Positions 42,301 to 51,300 of a stretch of DNA of 60,000 nt are shown in pieces. The translations under genes and the position numbers were made by a program. Under the pieces are notes generated by a model. It saw only the letters and a program-made list of their open reading frames with translations. It was not told the origin of the DNA and made no database searches. The stretch is from Lineus longissimus (Eukaryota > Nemertea > Pilidiophora > Heteronemertea > Lineidae), in assembly GCF_910592395.1 (NCBI RefSeq), contig NC_088310.1, forward strand, positions 4,473,501 through 4,533,500. Reading direction: 5' to 3'. Every line of letters begins with the position of its first letter. Within the stretch, counting starts at the first letter, position 1.

Positions 42301-45300
42301 AATTTGAGATTTATAATTAAGTTTATATTGTTCCTATTGCATGTTAAGCTAATCATTTGTCATTACTTCCATCTTTGCAGATAAACCTACTGAGAAGATA
42401 CAGGGTCAAATTGTAGCCGCACCTGGTGCCGGAGTAATCTCCAAAAATCTATCCTCATCGCGACCACTGCCCCCGACTGAAGGTGTCATAGCTGCTCCCT
42501 CTTCACCAGAACCAGACCAACAGGTAGAAATTTTTAATTTGATGTTTTGGATGGGGGCGGGGGTATGTACCCGACTTCTGATAGACCCAACCTGTCTCTG
42601 AAGCCGTAAAAACAGTCTGCAGCTTCATCCCAAATGACCAAATGCCACATATCAATTAAAATTACAGTTTCAATTATTTCTTGGTATTCCTCATCAAGTG
42701 GTGTAAACCTAGAAAGTTTTGTCCACGGCCTTATGCCTACTGGCCTTGGATCGTGCTTATGCGCCTTATACTATATTTGTTCATTGGCAGATTTCTGAAA
42801 TCCACAATGTCATTTGATGTATTTTTGTCAAGCTTTTCATAATATTTGTTAATGCTAGATTTAGATTACTGATATCATACATTATTATTTTGTTTTTGGT
42901 CGAAGCTCACGTATCAGCAATTGATATTTGAGTGTGTTGGTGAATATATCCATTTTCAACTTGAGGGTTGTCTCTTTCGTTGAATTGGAATTGGCCAAAA
43001 ACAGAATAGATTTTCTGGATATTGAGCCATGATATTTCAGTAAGAGTCTGTCCAGAAGCAGCTAAATGTGCTTATATATCAAGAAACAGTTATGAAAGCA
43101 GTTTTGTAGACCCTGAAGCATTCTCTCATGGTTTCCATGGATTCAAGTTTGCAAGTCACAGGTAATCCTCGGGGGCCCATGCATCCACCTATATCCGGCA
43201 AGAGCCACCCGGATGGGGTCTTTTTAAAACAGTTGTTAGAAACCATGTTGTCTACCCCTAGGCATCTCCTCCCCCCTCAGAAAAGGTTAACCTTATTTGA
43301 ACGATTGTTGGTTAGCACTTGTATGGAAGCTGATAAATGTCTACTGTTAACCATCTCCTTTCTTATTGTAACTGTACAGGGGAATAGCTGTTTCCATTCA
43401 TTTACCACTGCACTGATGGGATAGTGATCTTCTGGTGTTCAACACATTTGCTGGGGGATAAAGGGACACACCCTGCTGCCACAGAATCTGTGGTTTATGG
43501 GTGATTTTGTGGGGAACAATAATGACATCCTAGCTGACAATGTGTCGAATCATGGAAGTATAGAATATTTATAAGGTTCACATTGACTGCTATTTAAGAC
43601 AGACATCATCTAGTTCACAGTCAAATTAGTTTCGCACCTCTCATTGACAACATTTCTAAAAGTCTGTGGGAGTTGGTAGACCAGTGTGGTTTGGGGTGCA
43701 GCATGGGGTGCTTCAGTTTTCATGCTATCAATTGGAGGTAACTGAGATCGAGCTCTCATTGTCATTGTGGTATTTGCCCTGCTTTCATTGTAAATTTCAG
43801 ATTATAAAATTTTGTCAGTTTTTGCAGAAGCAGTTAAATACCCAAGGTAACCATTTATGTCATATTTTGCTGATTAGAGCAGTGGTTAAGAAGCAGGCTT
43901 TATGCAGTATGCTTTGGAGCATTATTTTATGGTTGCCATGGATTCAAGTTTATAATGTAAGTCACAGATAATCCTCGGGGCCCATGCAACCCCCAATATC
44001 AGGTGAGAGGTACCAGTATATTGCATTGGCCAATAGGTTGTGTTTTTGTGGCTGATGCATTGTGCATATGCAAACTGATTTATAGAAATGACACAGGTTA
44101 TATCGAGAGTGTGATCAGGATCCAAGACATGCAGTAGCTATATTGCTGGGCATCCAGCCAAATAACTCTTTTTGGCAAGAGCCACTTTAGCTGTAGCAAA
44201 TATCAGGGCCGGAGCTAGAGGGGGGCAAATGCCCTCAAGGGACACCAAAAAACGTGTTCTTCATACAGATTTTGGCAAATGTTAGACTGGCAGAGGATAA
44301 CAGAGGGTATTTGACCCTTACCAGATGGGTGAGATGTCGTACACAAAATTTTATGTTTATAATGTCAAGGCAAGTTGAAATTGTCTTGCATTACCTGAGT
44401 GTAGTTTGACTCTAAATCTTCTGCTCGCATAAAAATGAGTAGAAAGTTATTTCCACCCAATAGGTAAAAACCTTTACCTGGGGGCGCCCTATTTATCAAT
44501 AGTTTATTCACCAAGCCGATGGCGGAGATAATTTCCTGGTACTTTTTCCTGTTTTTCATCGCCTGAAGTGTTACACAGTCCATCTTACCATTGTTGTCAA
44601 AAGCTACAGGCAACTCTAGAAATAGCTGCAAGTTTCTAAACATAGGAACAGGCAACATCTTGGAACTCGTGTCAGTGGTCTCTAAATAGTAGCGGGATAT
44701 ATATAGCCACGGAAAGATAAAGATAGACATGGAGACAGAGAGGAAGATATTATTACAAACCATTAGTTACTTGAGGATGAGCACCATTGGAAGCATTGCC
44801 TTCTTCGATGACAAACTCCATTGGTGGCTGGCTGTTGTCAACATGTATATAGTATCATCCATTTTAAGAATTTCAATTTTCCGATGATTCTTTAGTGATT
44901 TTGACTGGATTCTTTATACCTTCATCTGTCCCTGATGATTTCACAGGGATTTTGACTGAATTCTGTATATATCTTGATCTGTTCCTGATGAGTCTACAGG
45001 GATTATGACTGGATTCTATATAGGCCTACCTTCATCCGTTCCTGATGATTTTACAAGGATTTTGACTCGATTCTGTATGCCGTCATTTTGTTCCTGATGA
45101 TTTCACAGGGATTTTGACTGAATTCTGTATATATCTTGATCTGTTCCTGATGAGTCCACAGGGATTATGACGACTCGATTCTGTATGCCGTCATTTTGTT
45201 CCTGATGATTTCACAGGGATTTTGACTGAATTCTGTATATATCTTGATCTGTTCCTGATGAGTCCACAGGGATTATGACAGATTCTATATAAGCATACCT

Positions 45301-48300
45301 TCATCTGTTCCTGATGATTTTACAAGGATTTTGACTGGATTATGTGTACCGTCATTTTGTTCCTGATGATTTCACAGGGATTTTGACTGAATTCTGTAGA
45401 TCTTGATCTGTTCCTGATGAGTCTACAGGGATTATGACTGGAATCTATATAGGCCTACCTTCATCTGTTCCTGATGATTTTACAAGGATTTTGACTGGAT
45501 TCTGTAAACCGTCATTTGTTCCTGATAATTCTACAGCCACAGGGATTTTGACTGAATTCTGTAGATGAGGAGCCTACAGTTTTCACTGTATGTTTGCCAA
45601 AGCTTATCCGACTTAAAATTCAACTTCATACCCTCCTTCTGAAAATCCTAGATCCATCCCAGTATTGTTTAACTCTTTGATTCTTACTCTGTTTTCAATA
45701 TTTACCACCATCAGGTAACATACATGTCTGAAGTACAGTGTTTCGGAAGTGAAATGAATATTTAAAATTTACCTGATTCAGTGAACAGACATGAAAAGTT
45801 CCATCACCCGAAACTGTCAGACAGGTGCCTAACCAGTAGCCGCATCTGAACAGTTTATGCCCACTTGCTGGGAATCAATATTCGTTGTGGCCACTCGAGA
45901 AAACGAGACATAACAGATACCCGAGGCAGTTATGATATGTTACAACGTACAATAGACTCTCAAACGAAAAATATGAAATTTGCAACGCCACGTGAATACA
46001 TTGTTATGATATTCCGTCAGATCTATATTGAGCAAAGTGTTTTTCTGTTTTGCCTTCGAGGTACTTTGTCGTTCTCATGCGGATCATTAACTTGTTGACG
46101 CTTAGAGGACATGGAATAGCTTCCAGGTGATATCTGTCTCTTATTCTATATGTAATGCACTCTTGGAGGCTTTGTTTACCAGTGTCATCAGCAGAAAGGT
46201 AAGGGGGATCATCCCTGTGTTCCTCAGGTCCTATGTTCTCTCAGTTCTATATTGACCAGGTTCTACTTTCCCCAGGCCCTAAGTTCCCCGGGCTCTAAAT
46301 CCTCCTGATTCGATATGGTGAAAGACCAGAAAGGAATTCAGTTGAAAGATGCATTGGGGGAGAATGGCGACAGTTGATACCAAACTGGAGGGGTGGAGCT
46401 AAAATATTGACCAAAACTGAGGCAACAGCCAACATTTGGGAGAAATGACAGCCACAAAACATGTTTGGTGAGACAATGGAGAGTGAGGTATCAGTTTCGA
46501 TTCTGAAACACCTCAAACTTGATATATTTTAGGCACAATCCACTAAGAATCTGCTTTCAAGTATCAGCAGTAGTCAGTTTCACCCTGTGCATGATTCTGT
46601 GTATTCACCTTAGCATGTCATGCCTGCTTACTTCTTAGCAGTACATCCTACTTTATTTGCATTAAGCTTTTCAATCAACAAGATCGATTTTGCCGTTAAT
46701 TGATCGATGACTGAATCACACAATACTAACATACTAGGTGACAAAAAAAAGATGATGCACTTTTGATCTTGAATAACTCGCAAAATAAAAATGAGATTTT
46801 TACCAAATTTCCGCCAAATATAGCTGAGATAAATATTTTTGGTTTCCAGTTAGTTTCATCTTATTACCTGCATTCATTATTGCGCAATAGACATTTACTT
46901 TTTGGCACTTGTGCACCCTGGGTTGGTTTTACTGGGCGTCATTAGTCACCAATCGACCCTGCAGACCACAGTAGTGATGCAGCCCTTATTGTTTTGAAAT
47001 CATGTGGGTTCAGGTGGTGTATCATGGAGCACTTGGTTGATCTGACAGTGACAAAATGAGCATCCATGTTACACCGACCAGACCAACGTGAGGGCATCAA
47101 ATTTGATTGTATTTTGTGTGTTGTTCAAGGCCAAAAGTAATGATATCTTTTGTGTCACCTAGTACATTGTAGAGACTATGTTACACTTCGATTAGTCCAC
47201 ACGATACTTGTTCATCTGTCTTGTGGATCGCCAGCATTGATCCCCCACTCAATTGCTGGCATATCTGGTATGCCTCGCTATCGGCCACCAGTCACTTAGC
47301 CAATCAAAAATCGATTGGCCATAATTGAAAGTTACTGGGTGCAGGTTGTTGATGTTGTTTCCAGTTCTTCAGTAGCTCTCTCGAGGTTCAGCGAAGTTTT
47401 CTGTGGTGAAAAGGATGAAGATCATTAGTTTACACATCAGGTATTTTTCCAGTCGGATAATTAGGATTTCTAAGGGGGCAGGGCAAATGGTTAAAGAGTT
47501 TTAGGTCAAAATGACCCTCTCAGCTTTTTGCAATGTCCAACTCATGTCTGGCATCAGTGATTGCCAAGTCCTCATGCGTCATTCCATCCATTTTGTTTAC
47601 TCATACATATAGTTCCCCATATTTCATTTTAACAGCTTCTAAAATCATTAATGAAAATATTTTATACATGAATACAAAACAATTTTCAGTTCATCGCATT
47701 AAGGGAACGGGTCTGATTAAAAGGTCTGTGGTTTTTGATTGGCTTGAGTAATAGGTATTTACTCGGCTTTTAGTAATGATCAGCACAACTATAAACTGTG
47801 TTGACGCAATTGAGGGGCACTGTACAGGCCTAATTTGCCTGTAACAGCCCTACCCTTATCAGTATGTGTTGTTGGCGTGCCTTAACCAGCTTAATCGTGT
47901 CAACACAGTATCATAAAGCGCTGAGAAATAGTAATGTGCTCAAACGGTCCTTATCAGTTCTTATAAGTTTAAGTTCAAGTTGACATTTTTCCAGCATTTA
48001 GCGCAATATTTCTCAATCTTACACCTTATACATGAGGATTGGGGGTTTGATCTCCAGATCAGCATTTACATTGTTATATTAAGGGACTTTTCTCCATTAT
48101 TATAGTCACCTTACCAGTGCGGGATACCAGTTGACAAAGGGCTTGTGGAGTATGTCTTAGGATGTTCATATTTTTCTCAATCTTATTGGGTTCTTCCTGC
48201 GGAATAGATTAATTATTCCACGATTTGTGGTTCTTGCGGTTGGCATTTGGTTTTACTCTTTACGTGGAGTACATTATTTTTGTCTTCTGAATGCTGGCTC

Positions 48301-51300
48301 AGGCTCAGAAAGTGTGCATAGATTGTGCATGTGTGCACTTCCGGTGATACTCTCAATATTCATCTCTTTCTGTTCAAATTAATGAGTTAGTCATACAACT
48401 AATTAGCGGTGTGCTCATCTGACCATGATGTCGATGTCTGGACCCTGTGGTAACCTTAACCGCTGACTATCAATTATAGGACCTAATATAGATTATTCTG
48501 CCTCTCGAATATCAATGTATGATCGGCTGTAACTGGTAGTAGACTGAGATCAGAGGACTTTCCACTAATGAAAGATGATATTGATAAACTCGGACTCCCT
48601 AGTCTTCTGATGCCTGAAAAATATATTCTGACTTGTCTGTTGCTGCCTGGATAGTATATTCTGACTTGTCTGTTGCTGCCTGGATAATAGATTCTGACTT
48701 GTCTCTTGCTGCCTGGATAATAGATTCTGACTTGTCTCTTGCTGCCTGGATAATAGATTCTGACTTGTCTCTTGCTGCCTGGATAATAGATTCTGACTTG
48801 TCTCTTGCTGCCTGGATAATAGATTCCGACTTGTCTCTTGCTGCCTGGATAATAGATTCTGACTTGTCTCTTGCTGCCTGGATAATAGATTCTGACTTGT
48901 CTCCTGTTGCCTGGATAATAAATTCCGACTTGTTTCTCATTGCCTGGATTAAAGATTCTAAATTTGGTTCTTGCTGCTTTGATAATAGATTGTGAACTTG
49001 GTCCTTGCTGCCTGTATTATAGATTCAAAACTGTTTTTGTTGTCCGACCTGCAATTGGTGGCAGTCTTTCTCAGTGCAATCTGTCTTTATCTCAGTTTAA
49101 CCTACAGATGATATTTAGAACACTGGTGTCTTGGCAAGATATTTTCGAGTATTGAGGTGCAATATGTATAGGAAACTTTATAGGAGAAACCAGGTTAGTA
49201 TATTCCTAGTGGTTTCGAGACAGGTTTTCAGAATTCAAAAACTTTTGTTGTTTTTATCAACTGTTCTGTTTTCCTCTTGCAGTGGTGGCCGAAATCACTA
49301 TTTCAAACTAGGGAGTTGGAAAATCGAGTTTTACTTTCGTTGAATGGCATTTTAGGAAGGTCTACTAAATATTGATTATTTTGGTTCTCTAAATCCTACA
49401 TGTATGTATTGTAGCCTTACAAAATTTTAGCCCAACAAATTACAGGAAGATAACTGAAATATTCGATATGCGCCTTTGACATTCAAAATAGATTAACAAA
49501 AACACCTATTACCTAATACCAAATGAATAAATGATACCATAGGGAGGGACCATGACCAATTAGTGCTGTGCAGTCCTGCTTTACAACTTTATGTCATTGC
49601 TGCTGCGGCTCATCAAATTAAAGAATTCCAAATGTCTCGTTACTTGTATGTTTCATGGTTACTATGGAAACTATTTTCTTACAAAGAAGTCTTGTTTGTG
49701 TGTGTGAGAGTGAGCTTCATGAATGTTATCAAATCTTATTATTGCATCTTTTCACTAATATCATTTGGCATCAAATGTCATTTACATTGCATGAGTTATC
49801 TGGTTACCCTTAGTAGCAATGATCCAGTTGCCTTTGAAGTCTGTGGAAATTATCAAATTGGTCGACTGAGTGGCACTACTTTCAACAAATTGGCAGTCAT
49901 CTTGGGTTTCTGTTCTTGTACACTGACTACACGTAAACCACACGAAAATAGAAATAAACATGGCCGTAATGCATTAACGAGATACATCAATGCAATGAAA
50001 ATTGTTGTGTAGACCAATAGCTATATTGGTCTACACAACAATAGTTTAAATTTATATTCCTGGCATATTTACATAATTGGAAAATCTCAAATAAATGAAC
50101 AAAGCCGCAGTATGTAACCATTGCTTATTTCGGATCCTATGGAGTTAACAATAACAATAATTAATTTTCAGGGGCCCAATGTTGTTTCAGGCTGATCATG
50201 TATCAATTTTTAATCCAAATCAAATTTCATGGAAGGCGATTTTGAGCGATTATGATTCATTAATTCCAGTTCTAATTCCATTTCTCATTCCCAGGTAAAT
50301 GTACCTGTACCGGTAATTCTAAATCCTTATTCTTATATTCCGGGTCTTTTGTGTCTTTGCAGCCAAATCCATTCCAGTCAGGCAGTAAACCAGACGGTAG
50401 GTTGAACATCTCAAATAAATTGACATTTATGTATTGAGGGGGTGTGTTTAGTAGGTGCATGAAGCATTTTTTATCTGGAAGTTGCCCACCAGCCTACTTG
50501 CATCTTGTCTGTCTTCTGTCGATGGCATGATTAAGGGTATTATTACCCATCTGTCCAGTCACCGTCAACTCTATAGTTAGTGGTTCTCATCATCAAATCG
50601 CAGAGTTTCACGCAACAAGACTATGCATGATCTAAAAAAATTTAAAAATTACATTTTTCTTCCCATTTGGTGTTACATTTCCCTATGTCGACTAACACCC
50701 GGATATCAAGTTACTGTCAACTAAACACAATGTTATAGCAACTCGTTTATGATATTTTTTCTTTTAGATTCTCACATCTCTGTCCCTGGTGCTGACGTAG
50801 AGATCTCCAGTGACCAAGGGTCAAGGAAGTCGGTAGTAATCACCGCAGCAAAGCCCAAGATGGCGGCAAATAAGGCCTTGGAGGTGGCGATAGAAGTCAA
50901 GAACGAGGACGGCGAAACGGAAAGTGTAGAAATTGACGAGGTTGACGATGAAATCCAACGCGATCGCGAAAGAGGTAAGAAATCTGCTGACTTTTGGAAG
51001 CACGAATTTGTCGGAATTAATGATGATCTGCCTTATAACATTTATAGCATTTATGAGATTGGTGACACTAACTCTAAACTTTCACTGCGGGATTCCAATA
51101 TCCATCCTTCAAGGAATGGAGGAGACTTTAGGATTGACATTCACTGGTGGTAAGTCCACATGTCCATCATAGTGAACTGGTCAATCAAATGATGATGATA
51201 CATGTATGCTTTTCACATCTTCGTATTCGTTACTTGTTTCAGAAATTGAAGCTGTCACTCCATATGGACAATATACAAGGTGCCGACGACAGTCAATAAC

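Larger units (their letters stand above)
19585..42380 (+). other. Intron 9, about 22.8 kb
   Basis: Mostly non-coding AT-rich DNA. Besides the repeats, hairpin, nested minus-strand exon and alternative terminal exon listed separately, I see nothing supportable in 20.6-21.7, 22.2-23.5, 25.4-27.4, 28.8-30.9, 31.4-33.3 and 38.4-40.9 kb. Confidence 0.6.
42524..50362 (+). other. Intron 10, about 7.8 kb
   Basis: It contains the 43-44 kb repeat pair, the minus-strand coding-like stretch at 44.4-44.8 kb, two large minisatellites and the 19-bp hairpin. 45.6-48.6 kb holds no supported gene, only a chance-level plus-strand frame at 45865-46098. Confidence 0.6.

Noticed and set aside
44885-45565. Evenly spaced short direct repeats resembling a CRISPR layout
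   Set aside because: The intervals between shared words are themselves repeated monomer tails, not unique spacers.
45865-46098. Plus-strand frame with a plausible-looking central peptide
   Set aside because: The acceptor is weak, the tail turns into hydrophobic Cys/Phe-rich chance sequence, and neither end fits the phases of exons 10 and 11.
49563-50012. Plus-strand 149-codon open frame
   Set aside because: It is rich in Cys, Phe, Tyr and Leu from AT-rich codons, has no splice sites, and runs into the 19-bp hairpin. It looks like chance.
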